This document shows, piece by piece, positions 43,025 to 53,010 of a stretch of 64,000 nucleotides of DNA. The position numbers and the translations under genes are program-made. The stretch lies in contig NZ_QGGV01000003.1 of NCBI RefSeq assembly GCF_003148765.1, positions 430,171-494,170 on the forward strand, written 5' to 3'. Origin of the DNA: Silicimonas algicola. Lineage in GTDB: Bacteria > Pseudomonadota > Alphaproteobacteria > Rhodobacterales > Rhodobacteraceae. Every line of letters begins with the position of its first letter. The first letter of the stretch is position 1. The notes beneath the pieces are model-generated. The model saw only the letters and a list, made by a program, of their open reading frames with translations. It was not told the origin of the DNA and searched no databases.

Positions 43025-43150
43025 TCAGGACGTGCCGAAATAGGCACCCAGCCAGAGTGCGGCGCCAAGCGCCGTCAGGACGAACAGACGGTCGAGGTTG
43101 AGTTCGACCAGAAGTTCGAAGCCTTGGTATCCCCTCTGGATCGTTTTCAT
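43025..43150 (-). CDS. Small single-span membrane protein (41 residues)
   Basis: Protein of 41 residues, too short for most gene finders. Residues 1-16 (MKTIQRGYQGFELLVE) are polar, residues 19-37 (LDRLFVLTALGAALWLGAY) form one membrane segment, and the end is FGTS. GGAG stands seven bases before the ATG, and codon use fits the genome. It sits between rseP and bamA with its own terminator after the stop, so it may belong to envelope assembly. I do not know a family name for it. Confidence 0.7.
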   Translation of the reverse strand: MKTIQRGYQGFELLVELNLDRLFVLTALGAALWLGAYFGTS

Positions 43151-43240
43151 CGGCTTGCTCCGCCAATCGTGTGCTGTGCAGGTTAACGCCTAGGCACGAA
43201 ATGTGACTGGATTGGGGCAGGTGAGGGACGTTCCTGTGGC

Positions 43241-44584
43241 TTACAGGATAAATCTGCACCAAATGTCGTTTCCGAAGGCGAAGACCATCAGCGACAGCAC
43301 GAGGAACAGCCCGATCCCCATCATCACGTTCATCGCCCGATCCGGCGGCGGGTGCCCCGTCAGCGCCTCCCAGGCGTGGAACACGAGGTGACCGCCGTCG
43401 AGGACCGGCACCGGGATCAGGTTCATGAACCCCACGGCGGCCGAGATCACCGCGATGAAGAAGATGAAGTCCGAGACCCCCTTCGCGGCAACTTCGCCCG
43501 AGGTCTTTGCGATGGTGATGGGACCCGAGACGGCGCAGGTCGAGATATCCTGGTTGATGACGCTCCAGATGCCCTGGACGCTCATGTCCACCACGAACCA
43601 CAGGCGCTCGGCGCCATACCCCATGGCTTCGATCACACCGGGGGTCTCGGTCTCGAAGTCAATGACGGCCCCACCGTGCATCCCGATCAGGTAGCGCGTC
43701 TCGAACCCGCCGTCCGGCGCGGGTGTGTCCCGCCTCTGTGGAGTGACCGACAAGGTCAGCGTCTCGCCGTTGCGCCAGATGCCGAGGTTCAGCGGCTTGC
43801 CCTCGGAATTGCGCGTGGCGTCGTTCAACTCCTGGAAATCCGCTATGGTGGTTCCGTTGACCGACACGACAACATCGCCCGGTTCCATCCCGGCGGCAGC
43901 GGCTGCGCTGTCCGGCGAGAAATCCGAAGCGATCGGTGGCGTCAGCCACGGCCCTTCGACGACGATCTCCTGCCCGTCACGCAGAACGGTGTAGTCGAGG
44001 CTGGGGCTCGGCTCGATCTCGTCGGCGGCGGCGTTCATCTGTTCGGCCGTGGCGGCGGGAACGCCCTCGATGGCAACCAGCGTGTCGCCGGGAGCAAGCC
44101 CCTCGACAGCGGCGGGATGAGGCTTCACCTCCGAGACGACGAGCGGCTCCTTCTGGATGCCGAAGTACAGAACGAACGCGGTGAAGATCAGGAACGACAG
44201 GATGAAGTTGAAGGCGGGCCCCGCGAACACCGTCGCCGCCCGCGCCCAGAGGGGGGCGCCGTGCATGGTGTGGCGCCGTTCTTCCGGCGTCAGCTCGGCC
44301 AGCACGTCGGGGTCGGCCTTGTCGGAAGCCGCACTCTTGTCGCCAAGGAACTTGACGTAACCGCCAAAGGGCAGCGCCGCGATCTGCCAGCGCGTGCCGT
44401 GCTTGTCGACCCGAGACGCCAGCACCGGCCCGAAGCCGAGCGAGAACACCTCGGCCTTGATGCCCGACCAGCGGCCGACGATGTAGTGGCCGTATTCGTG
44501 GATGGCGATGATGACGGACAGGGCGACGACGAAAGCCACCAGCGTGAAGGCCAGGTTTCCGAAGACCGGGATCAGGGAGTCCAT
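43241..44584 (-). CDS. rseP: Site-2 zinc metalloprotease RseP
   Basis: Inner-membrane protease of 447 residues that cleaves anti-sigma factors and leftover signal peptides. The zinc ligands are His29 and His33 in HEYGH, with the third ligand region LDGGH near 395. Two PDZ domains lie between (about 125-200 and 205-290), with GLAPGDTLVAIEG and GMEPGDVVVSVNG. Four membrane segments frame them. The ATG is at the right edge; it follows dxr by 18 bases. Confidence 0.95.
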   Translation of the reverse strand: MDSLIPVFGNLAFTLVAFVVALSVIIAIHEYGHYIVGRWSGIKAEVFSLGFGPVLASRVDKHGTRWQIAALPFGGYVKFLGDKSAASDKADPDVLAELTPEERRHTMHGAPLWARAATVFAGPAFNFILSFLIFTAFVLYFGIQKEPLVVSEVKPHPAAVEGLAPGDTLVAIEGVPAATAEQMNAAADEIEPSPSLDYTVLRDGQEIVVEGPWLTPPIASDFSPDSAAAAAGMEPGDVVVSVNGTTIADFQELNDATRNSEGKPLNLGIWRNGETLTLSVTPQRRDTPAPDGGFETRYLIGMHGGAVIDFETETPGVIEAMGYGAERLWFVVDMSVQGIWSVINQDISTCAVSGPITIAKTSGEVAAKGVSDFIFFIAVISAAVGFMNLIPVPVLDGGHLVFHAWEALTGHPPPDRAMNVMMGIGLFLVLSLMVFAFGNDIWCRFIL

Positions 44585-44602
44585 GCCTGCGCGTTCTCTC
44601 TC

Positions 44603-45775
44603 TCAGCTCTGCAAGGCGTTAATCGCCTCTTCGGCCCGGATACGGGCCGCCTTGTCTGCCTCGCGGACAGTGTCGAGGTCAACTGCGGCGCTGTCGAGGC
44701 CCTGCGCTGACATAATTTCGATCACGCGGGATACAACGTCCGCCATGTCGGTGAAACGGATCCGCTCGTCGAGGAACGCGTCGAGCGCGGCTTCCTTCGA
44801 GGCGTTGAAGGCGGCCCCCGCAAGCCCGCCGATCCGCATGACCTCCCGCGCGAGGCCAAGCGCGGGATAGCGCGCCTCCTCGGGATCGCGGAACGTCAGG
44901 CTGCCGATCTTCGCGAGATTCAGTCTCTCGACAGGCAATTCCGCCCGGTCGGGAAAGCTGAGGGCGTAGCCGATGGCGTGACGCATGTCAGGGGGGCCCA
45001 CATGGGCGATGAGCGCGCCGTCGCGGTGGCCGACAAGGGCGTGGACCAGGCTTTCGGGATGGACGATGACCTCGATCCTGTCAGGGTCTATGCCGAAAAA
45101 CTCTTTTGTCTCTATGACTTCCAGCGCCTTGTTGAACATGCTGGCGCTGTCGACCGTGATCCGCTGGCCCATGTCCCAGTTCGGATGCGTCGCCGCCTGC
45201 TCGGGCGTCGCCTCCGCCAGCCGCTCGATCGGCCAGTCGCGGAAGGCCCCGCCCGAGGCGGTGATGATGATGCGTTCGACTGTTTCGGGCCGTTCGCCGC
45301 GGAGCGCCTGGAAGATCGCCGAATGCTCGCTGTCGACGGGCAGGATCGTCGCCCCGTGTCGCGCGGCGGTCCGTAGAAGAAGCGGCCCCGCCGTCACGAG
45401 GCTTTCCTTGTTGGCCAGCGCCAGCGTCGTCCCCTGCTCGAGCGCCTTCAGACCGGGCGGCAACCCCGCCGCGCCCACAATGGCCGACATGATCCAGTCC
45501 GCTGGTCGCGCGGCCGCCTCGCAAATCGCCGCTTCGCCCGCCGCCGCCTCGACACCGGAGCCCGCCAGCGCCTCGCGCAGAGCAGGCAGGCAGTCTTCAT
45601 GCGCAGTGACGGCGACCTCGGCCCGCAGCTCCCGTGCGTCGCGCGCCAGTGCCGCGATGTTCCGGCCCCCGGTCAAGGCCACTACGCGATAGTCGTCCGG
45701 CGCGCGGCGGATCAGGTCGAGCGTGTTCGCCCCGATCGAGCCGGTCGCCCCGAAGACCGAAACGCGACGGGTCAT
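44603..45775 (-). CDS. dxr: 1-deoxy-D-xylulose 5-phosphate reductoisomerase
   Basis: NADPH-dependent enzyme of the methylerythritol phosphate pathway to isoprenoids, 390 residues. NADPH motif FGATGSIGANTL (8-19), active-site loop SEHSAIFQALRGE, metal and substrate segment ITASGGAFRDW, and HPNWDMGQRITVDSASMFNKAL (seen as NWDMGQRITVDSA). The C terminus is a four-helix part. Its start overlaps the cdsA stop (ATGA). It supplies precursor for UppS two genes upstream. Confidence 0.95.
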   Translation of the reverse strand: MTRRVSVFGATGSIGANTLDLIRRAPDDYRVVALTGGRNIAALARDARELRAEVAVTAHEDCLPALREALAGSGVEAAAGEAAICEAAARPADWIMSAIVGAAGLPPGLKALEQGTTLALANKESLVTAGPLLLRTAARHGATILPVDSEHSAIFQALRGERPETVERIIITASGGAFRDWPIERLAEATPEQAATHPNWDMGQRITVDSASMFNKALEVIETKEFFGIDPDRIEVIVHPESLVHALVGHRDGALIAHVGPPDMRHAIGYALSFPDRAELPVERLNLAKIGSLTFRDPEEARYPALGLAREVMRIGGLAGAAFNASKEAALDAFLDERIRFTDMADVVSRVIEIMSAQGLDSAAVDLDTVREADKAARIRAEEAINALQS

Positions 45776-46560
45776 CTGATGCCGAAGGGGAAGTTGATGA
45801 TCTGGCTGATGAGCAGAAGGAACAGCGCGGCGCCAAGCATGGAGTCGAACCGGTCGAACAACCCGCCATGCCCCGGCAGGATGTTCGAGCTGTCCTTGAC
45901 GTCGAAGCGGCGTTTCAGCGCACTTTCCGCGACATCGCCCAATTGTCCCGCTATGGCGATCGCGACCGAGACGCCGATGATCTCGCCGCTCGCACGGCCG
46001 TCGATGACGTAGGCGAGGCCCACCCCCGCCGCCCCGACCCAGCCCGCCACGGTCCCCGCCCATGTCTTCTTCGGGCTGACGCGCGGCCAGAACTTGGGTC
46101 CGCCGATCAAGCGGCCAGCGAAATAGCCCAGGATGTCCGACGCGATGACGCAGAGAGCCAGCCACGCCATCCAGACGAAGCCGTGGTCGTCCCGCAGGAA
46201 GACAAGGCCATAACCCGCGAAGAGGATCGCCGACGTGAAGAGGGCATAGGTCAGGCGATGACGCTCGAGCTGCGCGATGCCGATGAGGACAGGGGCGAAG
46301 ACGAAGGGAAGCGCATAGCCTGCGGGCAGGTTGACGAGCAGGAGAAGCGCCAGCGAGGCCAGCCCGCCGAGCGACAGCGCCAGCGTCCCTGCCCCGATCA
46401 TCCGCGCCACTTCCCACACCAGAACCCCGGCCACGACCGAGACGAGAAGGTGGAACGGCACTCCGCCCAGCCACATGAGGTAAAGCCCGACGACCGAGAC
46501 GATGCCGCCCGAGATCAGGCGCTGCGACAGATCATGCCACTTGCCCCCGGCAGAGGTCAT
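45772..46560 (-). CDS. cdsA: Phosphatidate cytidylyltransferase
   Basis: Inner-membrane enzyme of 262 residues making CDP-diacylglycerol, the precursor of all phospholipids. About seven hydrophobic segments. The CDS signature is seen as ESALKRRFDVKDSSNILPGHGGLFDRFD, cut here into SALKRRFDVKD and LPGHGGLFDRFD. An ATG overlaps the uppS stop (ATGA) at its start and the dxr start overlaps its end. The frame stays open further upstream, but that is inside uppS. Confidence 0.94.
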   Translation of the reverse strand: MTSAGGKWHDLSQRLISGGIVSVVGLYLMWLGGVPFHLLVSVVAGVLVWEVARMIGAGTLALSLGGLASLALLLLVNLPAGYALPFVFAPVLIGIAQLERHRLTYALFTSAILFAGYGLVFLRDDHGFVWMAWLALCVIASDILGYFAGRLIGGPKFWPRVSPKKTWAGTVAGWVGAAGVGLAYVIDGRASGEIIGVSVAIAIAGQLGDVAESALKRRFDVKDSSNILPGHGGLFDRFDSMLGAALFLLLISQIINFPFGIR

Positions 46561-47279
46561 CCGGGCACGGCTCCGTACCGTCGCTCCCGGCGCGTGAAGC
46601 TGGCAAGGATGCGTCCGAACTCGTCCCGCGTGAAATCGGGCCAGAGCGTGTCCACGAACTCGTATTCGGAATAGGCCGACTGCCAGAGAAGGAAGTTGGA
46701 AATCCGCGCCTCTCCGCTCGTCCGGATGACGAGGTCGGGATCGGGCAGGACATAGGTGTCGAGGTATCGCGCCAGGGTTTCGGCGTCGACGGCTTCGGGG
46801 TCGATGCGCCCCGCCTTGACCTCGCGGGCGAGACGCTTGGTGGCGCGCGCCACCTCGTCGCGGCCGCCGTAATTCAGCGCGATGGTCAGATGGACCGTAT
46901 CGTTGTGGCAGGTCAGAAGCTCGAGCTCGTCCATCAGCGCGACGAGCGTCTCGTCCAGCTTGATGCGGTCGCCGATGAAACGGACGCGGACGCCGGCGTC
47001 GACCAATTCCTTGGTCTCGCTCATCAGGTAGCGCTTGAAGAGCTTCATCAGCCCCGAAACTTCGGACTGAGTGCGCTTCCAGTTCTCGGTGGAGAAAGCG
47101 AAGATCGTCAGGTACTTGACCGCGAAGTCGGGGCAGGCCTCGACGATTTCGCGGACGCGGCGCGCCCCGGCATGGTGGCCGAAAAGGCGTGGCTTGCCAC
47201 GTTTCTGGGCCCACCTCCCGTTGCCATCCATGATGATCGCAACATGCGCGGGGCTTGCCCGGTCTGTATTCTTGCCCAA
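46557..47279 (-). CDS. uppS: Isoprenyl (undecaprenyl) diphosphate synthase
   Basis: Cis-prenyltransferase of about 240 residues that makes the undecaprenyl carrier for cell-wall and lipopolysaccharide sugars. Catalytic Asp18 is in IIMDGNGRWA, then FAFSTENWKRT and the end motifs RTSGEARISNFLLWQSAYSE (RISNFLLWQSAY). I take the TTG start because AGGAGA lies six bases before it; a GTG nine codons earlier has no such site. It is the first gene after frr, 37 bases away. Confidence 0.93.
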   Translation of the reverse strand: MGKNTDRASPAHVAIIMDGNGRWAQKRGKPRLFGHHAGARRVREIVEACPDFAVKYLTIFAFSTENWKRTQSEVSGLMKLFKRYLMSETKELVDAGVRVRFIGDRIKLDETLVALMDELELLTCHNDTVHLTIALNYGGRDEVARATKRLAREVKAGRIDPEAVDAETLARYLDTYVLPDPDLVIRTSGEARISNFLLWQSAYSEYEFVDTLWPDFTRDEFGRILASFTRRERRYGAVPG

Positions 47280-47315
47280 GTCGGTTCTCCTGGTCACTCG
47301 CCCCACGTCAGCAGG

Positions 47316-47873
47316 TTACACCTGCATGATTTCTTCCTGCTTGCTTTCCAGCGCAGCGTCGATCTTTTTGATCGCCTTGTCGGTCGCGTCCTGCACGGCG
47401 GCTTCCCAGAACTTCTGGTCGTCTTCGCTCATGCCGTCGGACTTCGCCTTCTTGATCTTGTCCATGCCGTCGCGGCGGACGTTGCGGACAGCCACGCGCG
47501 CGTTCTCGGCATAGTGGCCCGCAACCTTCGTCAGCTCGCGGCGGCGCTCTTCGTTCAACTCGGGGATCGGCAGGCGGATGATGGTGCCGTCGACCACGGG
47601 ATTGATGCCGAGGCCCGACTCGCGCAGCGCCTTTTCGACCTTGTTCACCAGCGCCCTGTCCCAGACGTTGACCGTGATCATCCGAGGCTCGGGGACGTTG
47701 ACCGTGCCCACCTGGTTGATCGGCGTGAGAGCCCCGTAGGCATCGACCATGATCGGCTCGAGCATCGAGGCCGCGGCACGGCCCGTGCGCAGTGACAGGA
47801 ATTCCTGCCGAAGCGCCGCCATTGCGCCTTCCATCCTCCGTTCGAGGTCGTCGATGTCTAGGTCTTCTGCCAT
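47316..47873 (-). CDS. frr: Ribosome recycling factor
   Basis: Protein of 185 residues that with EF-G splits the post-termination ribosome. It shows [20 protein letters not shown], here [12 protein letters not shown] and VDAYGALTP, then [12 protein letters not shown], and the hinge before [14 protein letters not shown]. The C-terminal three-helix bundle continues with KDNQK-like sequence in [13 protein letters not shown]. Length is standard. About 115 bases separate it from dtd. Confidence 0.96.
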   Translation of the reverse strand: MAEDLDIDDLERRMEGAMAALRQEFLSLRTGRAAASMLEPIMVDAYGALTPINQVGTVNVPEPRMITVNVWDRALVNKVEKALRESGLGINPVVDGTIIRLPIPELNEERRRELTKVAGHYAENARVAVRNVRRDGMDKIKKAKSDGMSEDDQKFWEAAVQDATDKAIKKIDAALESKQEEIMQV

Positions 47874-47988
47874 GCCTGTTCCGTCCGTTCTAAAGCGGTT
47901 CGGGTCCGAAAGTCGCCCTTCTATACCTGCATCGGTCGCAGGATGTATAGAGCGGCCGTGGCAAGCCCGTGCAGGCGATGCGCAATTT

Positions 47989-48447
47989 TCATGGCGATGG
48001 TTTGCGCTCGGCCGTGTCGAGCCAGATCGTCACCGGGCCGTCGTTCACGAGGCTGACCTTCATGTCCGCGCCGAAACGTCCCCGCGCGACCGTGAGCCCG
48101 AGACGGGCCAGTTCGGTCGCCAGCGTCTCGACCAGCTCGGCGCCCAGGTTCGGCGCCGCGGCCTGCGAGAAGCCCGGACGGTTTCCGCGCGAGGTGTCGG
48201 CGGCCAGCGTGAATTGGCTGATGATCAGAACTGATCCGCCCTGGTCCGTCACCGACAGGTTCATGCGCTGGTCGGCGTCGCGGAAGATGCGCAGCTTCGC
48301 GATCCGCCCCGCCAGCGCCAAAGCTTCGTCAGGCCCGTCGCCCTGCATCGCGCAGGCGAGGATGACGAGGCCGGGCCCGATCTCGCCCACCACCGAGCCA
48401 TCGATTCTGACGGCGGCTTCGGTGACTCTTTGAACAAGGGCGCGCAT
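47989..48447 (-). CDS. dtd: D-aminoacyl-tRNA deacylase
   Basis: Protein of 152 residues that removes D-amino acids from t[18 protein letters not shown] at the start, the active-site segment [20 protein letters not shown] ([16 protein letters not shown]) and the end motif [13 protein letters not shown] (N-x-G-P-V-T) are present. It lies between the S41-type gene and frr in the same direction, an unusual place between pyrH and frr. Confidence 0.95.
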   Translation of the reverse strand: MRALVQRVTEAAVRIDGSVVGEIGPGLVILACAMQGDGPDEALALAGRIAKLRIFRDADQRMNLSVTDQGGSVLIISQFTLAADTSRGNRPGFSQAAAPNLGAELVETLATELARLGLTVARGRFGADMKVSLVNDGPVTIWLDTAERKPSP

Positions 48448-48459
48448 GGTTCCTTTCTC

Positions 48460-49548
48460 TCACGCCGCCTGGGCTGCGTCGAGGGCAGGATCCTTGCCTG
48501 CGGCGAGGTCGTCCGGTGTCGTGACGATGCGCGGCTCGGGCGTCAGGCGGCCACAGGCGCGCATCTGTTTGGCGATGACAGGAGGTGTGCCGAGCGTCGC
48601 CCGGCCGGTTTCCCAGTCATGCCAGGCATCGGAATGACGAACGGCCGCGCCGCATTCGGGCAGGGTCAGCGTATCGCCCTCGGCATGAAACTGAAGCCCA
48701 TCCCCCATCTCCTCGCCGACGACACGCGCCTCGAGGCGGGCGCGGCAGAGTGCGGCGAAGACGATGGCGGCCGAGAAGGTGAAGCGGTCGACGAGGACCG
48801 TCACCGGCCGGCCGAAGGCCTCGATCCGGTCGAGTATGGGAAGGTGCCTGATGAAATCGCCGCCCGGATTGCCGCGCAGATCGACGACGAGCGGCCCCTT
48901 GTGGCGTTCGAGCATTTCGTCGGCCCGCTGCAATCGGGACGCCACCGAGACAGGATCGGAGGAGAAGCTGTCCAGCCGAAGGACACCTTGCCTCGGTCGA
49001 TAGGGATCGCGTCCCGGCGTCGGATAACCCTGTTCGCCTACGGGATAGTGGACGAGGGCGCGGATCCGATCGGTCTCGCGGACGGTGACGTTGCGGCCCT
49101 TGGTGAAGCGATAGGTCACGGGCTCGCCGCGCTTCGCCACGCCAAGACGCTCGAGCGCGGGCGACCATACCAGCGGCAGCCCCCCGATCACGCGGCGCCG
49201 CGCCGACGTCCCGGCCAGGTAGTCGCCGAGGCGGTCGTGCAGCTCCTCGACGCACACGCCGTTGACGCTGACCACCCGCCGCGCCTCGGGACAGGACCAG
49301 AGCCCCTGCCCCGACCACACGAGACGCAAGGGATAGACCTTCGCGGCGGCGTTCGGGATCAGGCGCGTGTGACCGTTGCCGGCAAGGGCGAACAGCCGCA
49401 TCGCCTCGAGCATCATGTCTTCGCAGTCACCGACGGCGGCTTCGACCCGACCCATACCCTCGAGCACAAGCTCGGAAGCCACGCCAGCCATCGCCCGGTC
49501 GCGGATCAGTGCCTCGCGGATGCCCGCCAGGTCCCGAGAGCCGTCCAT
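48460..49548 (-). CDS. Peptidase family S41-like protein
   Basis: Protein of 362 residues with a tail-specific-protease-like (S41) core. An N-terminal helical part is followed by GNGHTRLIPN, the core motif DLRGNPGGDFIRHLPIL, and VLVDRFTFSAAIVFAALC, where the Ser of FSAA would be the nucleophile. No signal peptide is visible and no PDZ domain is clear, so it may be cytoplasmic. It starts one base after the pyrH stop and ends 12 bases before dtd; substrate unknown. The frame is open upstream in antisense-like sequence of pyrH and is not used. Confidence 0.78.
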   Translation of the reverse strand: MDGSRDLAGIREALIRDRAMAGVASELVLEGMGRVEAAVGDCEDMMLEAMRLFALAGNGHTRLIPNAAAKVYPLRLVWSGQGLWSCPEARRVVSVNGVCVEELHDRLGDYLAGTSARRRVIGGLPLVWSPALERLGVAKRGEPVTYRFTKGRNVTVRETDRIRALVHYPVGEQGYPTPGRDPYRPRQGVLRLDSFSSDPVSVASRLQRADEMLERHKGPLVVDLRGNPGGDFIRHLPILDRIEAFGRPVTVLVDRFTFSAAIVFAALCRARLEARVVGEEMGDGLQFHAEGDTLTLPECGAAVRHSDAWHDWETGRATLGTPPVIAKQMRACGRLTPEPRIVTTPDDLAAGKDPALDAAQAA

Positions 49549-49549
49549 G

Positions 49550-50278
49550 TCAGCCTGACACTGTGGTGTAGGTCCCCTGTCCCGACAATATGCCGCGAAA
49601 ACCGCCGGGCTCGTCCAGCGAGAAGACGATGATCGGCAGCTTGTTGTCACGCGCCAGCGCGATGGCCGATGCGTCCATGACCCGCAGGTTTTTCCGCAGG
49701 ACCTCGTCGAAGGACACGGCGTCATAGCGCTTTGCGTCCGGGTTGGTCTTGGGGTCCTTGTCGTAGACCCCGTCGACCCCGTTCTTGCCCATGAAGATGG
49801 CCTGGCACGACATCTCGGAGGCGCGCAGCGTCGCGGCGGTGTCGGTGGTGAAGTAGGGGTTGCCGGTGCCCGCGGCGAAGATGCAGACCCGGCCCTTCTC
49901 GAGATGACGCACCGCGCGTCGGCGGATGTAGGGCTCGGCGACCTCGTCCATGCGGATGGCGCTGATGACGCGGGTGAAGACACCGACGCCTTCAAGGGCC
50001 GACTGCATGGCAAGGGCGTTCATCACCGTGGCCAGCATTCCCATGTAGTCCGCCGTCGTCCGCTCCATCCCCTGGGCCGAGCCCGCCAGGCCGCGGAAGA
50101 TGTTGCCGCCGCCGATGACCATGCAGATCTCGACGCCCATGGCCTGGACGATCTTGATCTCCTTCGCGATGCGCTGGACCGTGGGCGGATGCAGGCCGTA
50201 GCCCTGATCGCCCATGAGCGCTTCACCGGAAATCTTGAGAAGCACTCGTTTGTAAGCGGGCCTCGCGGTCTCGGTCAT
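49550..50278 (-). CDS. pyrH: UMP kinase
   Basis: Hexameric kinase of 242 residues converting UMP to UDP. Starts [21 protein letters not shown] with the KISGEALMG motif, then [31 protein letters not shown] ([12 protein letters not shown]), and [13 protein letters not shown]. Ends in a [12 protein letters not shown] helix. The ATG is 75 bases from the divergent miaA ATG. The frame stays open upstream for a long way on the opposite strand of miaA and SLC13, but that is GC-driven. Confidence 0.96.
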   Translation of the reverse strand: MTETARPAYKRVLLKISGEALMGDQGYGLHPPTVQRIAKEIKIVQAMGVEICMVIGGGNIFRGLAGSAQGMERTTADYMGMLATVMNALAMQSALEGVGVFTRVISAIRMDEVAEPYIRRRAVRHLEKGRVCIFAAGTGNPYFTTDTAATLRASEMSCQAIFMGKNGVDGVYDKDPKTNPDAKRYDAVSFDEVLRKNLRVMDASAIALARDNKLPIIVFSLDEPGGFRGILSGQGTYTTVSG

Positions 50279-50353
50279 ATGTCTGTCCCTTGCTCGCTCT
50301 TTGCGCCCCGCGCGAAAATGTCGGAAAAGCGCGGGAGGTTCAACGAGGGATCC

Positions 50354-51232
50354 ATGCCGCGACCGACAGAGATGCTCGACCGAACGCGGCCCGTCCTTCT
50401 CGCCGGCCCGACAGCCAGCGGAAAATCGGCTCTCGCCATGGAGATCGCGGCCTTCCTCGGCGGTCCCGTCGTCAACGCCGACGCGCTCCAGGTCTATTCC
50501 GACTGGCGGGTTCTGACGGCGCGCCCGTCCGAGGCGGACGAAGAAGCCCTGCCGCATCGCCTCTACGGTCACGTCCCCGGCGAGCGGCCCTATTCCGTAG
50601 GCGACTGGCTGCGCGAGGTCGCGCCCCTCCTCGACGGCCCGCCGCCCGTGATCGTGGGCGGGACGGGTCTCTACTTCACCGCGCTGACGGAGGGGCTGGC
50701 GGACATCCCCGAAACTCCGCCCGAGGTGCGCGAGGAGGCGACGATGCGGATCGAGGCCGAGGGTCACCGCGCCCTCCTCGCCGACCTCGACGATGCCACG
50801 GTGGCGCGGATCGATACCGCCAACCCGATGCGCGTTCAGCGCGCGTGGGAGGTCTTGCGCGCGACGGGGCGTGGCCTTGCCGCGTGGCAGAACCGGACGC
50901 CCCAGCCGATCCTGCCTCTCGACGCGGCGCAGGCCCTGTTGATCGACGCGCCGAAGGACTGGCTGACGCCCCGCATCGAGCGTCGCTTCGACGCCATGTT
51001 GCAAGGGGGCGCATTGGAGGAAGCGCGGCGCAACGCCGCCGGCTGGCGTTCCGACCTGCCCTCGGCCAAGGCCATCGGCGCAACAGAACTGGTGGCGCAT
51101 GTTCGGGGGGAGATGGCGCTTGAAGACGCGCGTGCCGCCGCAATCGTCGCGACACGGCAGTACGCCAAGCGTCAGCGCACCTGGTTCAGGGCGCGGATGA
51201 AGGCCTGGCGTCCGATCGGGGCGACGACCTAG
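50354..51232 (+). CDS. miaA: tRNA dimethylallyltransferase MiaA
   Basis: Enzyme of 292 residues that adds an isopentenyl group to adenine 37 of tRNAs reading codons starting with U. P-loop GPTASGKS (18-25), [15 protein letters not shown] ([12 protein letters not shown]), the IVGGTGLYF motif, and [16 protein letters not shown] near the end. GAGGGA precedes the chosen ATG. Its stop TAG overlaps the SLC13 stop on the other strand within CTAG. Confidence 0.95.
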   Translation: MPRPTEMLDRTRPVLLAGPTASGKSALAMEIAAFLGGPVVNADALQVYSDWRVLTARPSEADEEALPHRLYGHVPGERPYSVGDWLREVAPLLDGPPPVIVGGTGLYFTALTEGLADIPETPPEVREEATMRIEAEGHRALLADLDDATVARIDTANPMRVQRAWEVLRATGRGLAAWQNRTPQPILPLDAAQALLIDAPKDWLTPRIERRFDAMLQGGALEEARRNAAGWRSDLPSAKAIGATELVAHVRGEMALEDARAAAIVATRQYAKRQRTWFRARMKAWRPIGATT

Positions 51233-53010
51233 AGCGGCCAGAAGAACGGGATGAGCAGCGAGGCGAGGATACCCGTCGTGAGGTTGAGCGGGATGCCCAC
51301 CTTCAGGAAGTCCGCGAAGCGATACCCGCCCGGACCATAGACCATCATGTTCGTCTGATAGCCGATCGGGGTGGCGAAGCTGGCCGAGGCAGCGACCATC
51401 ACGGTTACGACCAGAGGCCGTGGGTCGATCCCGAGGCTCGCGGCCAATGCAATCGCCACTGGCGTCACCACGACCGCCACGGCGTTGTTCGACACAAGCT
51501 CGGTCAGGAAGCTGGTCAAGAGGTAGACCGCCCAGACCACCAGGAACGGCGGCAGGCTGGCGAGGAAGGGCGTCAGCGCGTCGACGATCAGGACGACGGC
51601 GCCCGAGCTTTCGAGCGCGGCACCGATCAGCAGCATCGAGAAGATGAGCGCCAGAAGATGGCCGTCGATGGTCGAGAAAGCCTCGTCGGAATCGATGCAG
51701 CGGGTCAGGAGGACGACCGCCACCGCCACCATCGCAAGCGCGAGGATGGGCGCCACACCGGCGGCGGCGAGGATCACGATCCCGGCCAGCGCCAGCAGCG
51801 CCACGGGCGCGTGGCCGCGACGATAGGCGCGCGCGGTCGGCTGCGAGACGTTGACGAGGCCCGCGTCCGCCGCAAGTCGCTGGATGTCCTCGGCCACGCC
51901 TTCCAGGAGCAGCGTATCGCCGACGCGGATCACCACGTCGTCGAGTTGGCGTCCGATGTTCTCGTTCTTGCGGTGGACGGCCAGCGGATAGACCCCGTAG
52001 CGGCGGCGCAGGCGGAGCGAGCCGAGCGAGCGCCCGACAAGCGTCGCGCCCGGCGTGATGAGGACCTCGACCGTCGTCGTCTCGACCGAGGACAGCTTGT
52101 CGACGAGACGGACGTCGCGCGAGGCCTGAAGGCCCAGAAGCTCTTCCATCTGGGTGCGCAGGACGACCCTGTCGCCCGGCTCGAGCACGACCGAAGCGAG
52201 GTTGCGCCGCAACGACAGGTCGCCCCGCAGCACGTCGACGAGGCGCACGGCATCGCGCTTGAAAAGGTCGATTTCGGTCACGTTGCGGCCGATCAGCGTG
52301 CTGTCCTCGGGCAGCGCCACCTCGGTGAAGAACTTGCGCTTGGACGGATCCGACAGGAGGTTGGCCATGCTGGCGCGGTCGGGCAGCAGGTGTCGCCCGA
52401 CGACGTAGAGATAGAGCCCGCCCCAGACAACGAGGATCAGCGCAAGCGGTGTCACTTCGAAGATGGTGAATGCTTCGAGCCCCTTGGCGCGCGCGACGCC
52501 ATCGACGAGAAGGTTCGTCGAGGTGCCGATCAGCGTGCAGGTGCCCCCAAGGATCGCGGCGTAGGACAGGGGGATCAGAAGCTTGGACGCCGGAAGGCCG
52601 ATGCGGTTCGCGAGCTGCACGAAGACGGGGATCATCACCAGGACGACGGGCGTGTTGTTGACGAAGGCCGACGAGAAGACGACGAGGACCATCAGTCCGA
52701 AGATCGCCGTGCGCGGCTTGGTGTCTGCCTTCGCGTCCGCGATCCGGGTGAACCATCCAAGCGCCCCCGTCCGGACGAGGGCTCCCATGACGATGAACAT
52801 CGCCGCGATGGTCCAGGGCGCCGGGTTCGACATCACCGCCAGCGCCTCTTCGTAGGGCAGCACGCCCATGACCAGAAGGACCGTCGCGCCGGCGATGGCG
52901 GTCACCTCGGGGGGATAGGTCTCGCGCACGAAAAGGGCGAACATGCCTGCAACGACAAGCAGGGTCACATAGGCGGGCCAATGGCCCGGCAGGGTCACGA
53001 GGTCAAGCAT
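51229..53010 (-). CDS. SLC13-family permease with TrkA-C (RCK_C) domains
   Basis: Inner-membrane transporter of 593 residues. Two CitMHS/SLC13-type membrane halves (about 1-190 and 410-593) flank a soluble part with two TrkA-C domains (about 205-385), seen in [23 protein letters not shown] and [22 protein letters not shown]. The conserved hairpin motifs [16 protein letters not shown] and [21 protein letters not shown] and [16 protein letters not shown] are present. Likely carries sulfate, thiosulfate or dicarboxylates, but substrate is uncertain. The start overlaps the EamA stop by eight bases. Confidence 0.88.
   Translation of the reverse strand: MLDLVTLPGHWPAYVTLLVVAGMFALFVRETYPPEVTAIAGATVLLVMGVLPYEEALAVMSNPAPWTIAAMFIVMGALVRTGALGWFTRIADAKADTKPRTAIFGLMVLVVFSSAFVNNTPVVLVMIPVFVQLANRIGLPASKLLIPLSYAAILGGTCTLIGTSTNLLVDGVARAKGLEAFTIFEVTPLALILVVWGGLYLYVVGRHLLPDRASMANLLSDPSKRKFFTEVALPEDSTLIGRNVTEIDLFKRDAVRLVDVLRGDLSLRRNLASVVLEPGDRVVLRTQMEELLGLQASRDVRLVDKLSSVETTTVEVLITPGATLVGRSLGSLRLRRRYGVYPLAVHRKNENIGRQLDDVVIRVGDTLLLEGVAEDIQRLAADAGLVNVSQPTARAYRRGHAPVALLALAGIVILAAAGVAPILALAMVAVAVVLLTRCIDSDEAFSTIDGHLLALIFSMLLIGAALESSGAVVLIVDALTPFLASLPPFLVVWAVYLLTSFLTELVSNNAVAVVVTPVAIALAASLGIDPRPLVVTVMVAASASFATPIGYQTNMMVYGPGGYRFADFLKVGIPLNLTTGILASLLIPFFWPL

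Noticed and set aside
49550-52981. Minus-strand frame of more than 1100 codons seeming to fuse pyrH to upstream sequence
   Set aside because: pyrH starts at 50278 with a normal MTE start. The upstream part is antisense to miaA and out of frame with the SLC13 gene.
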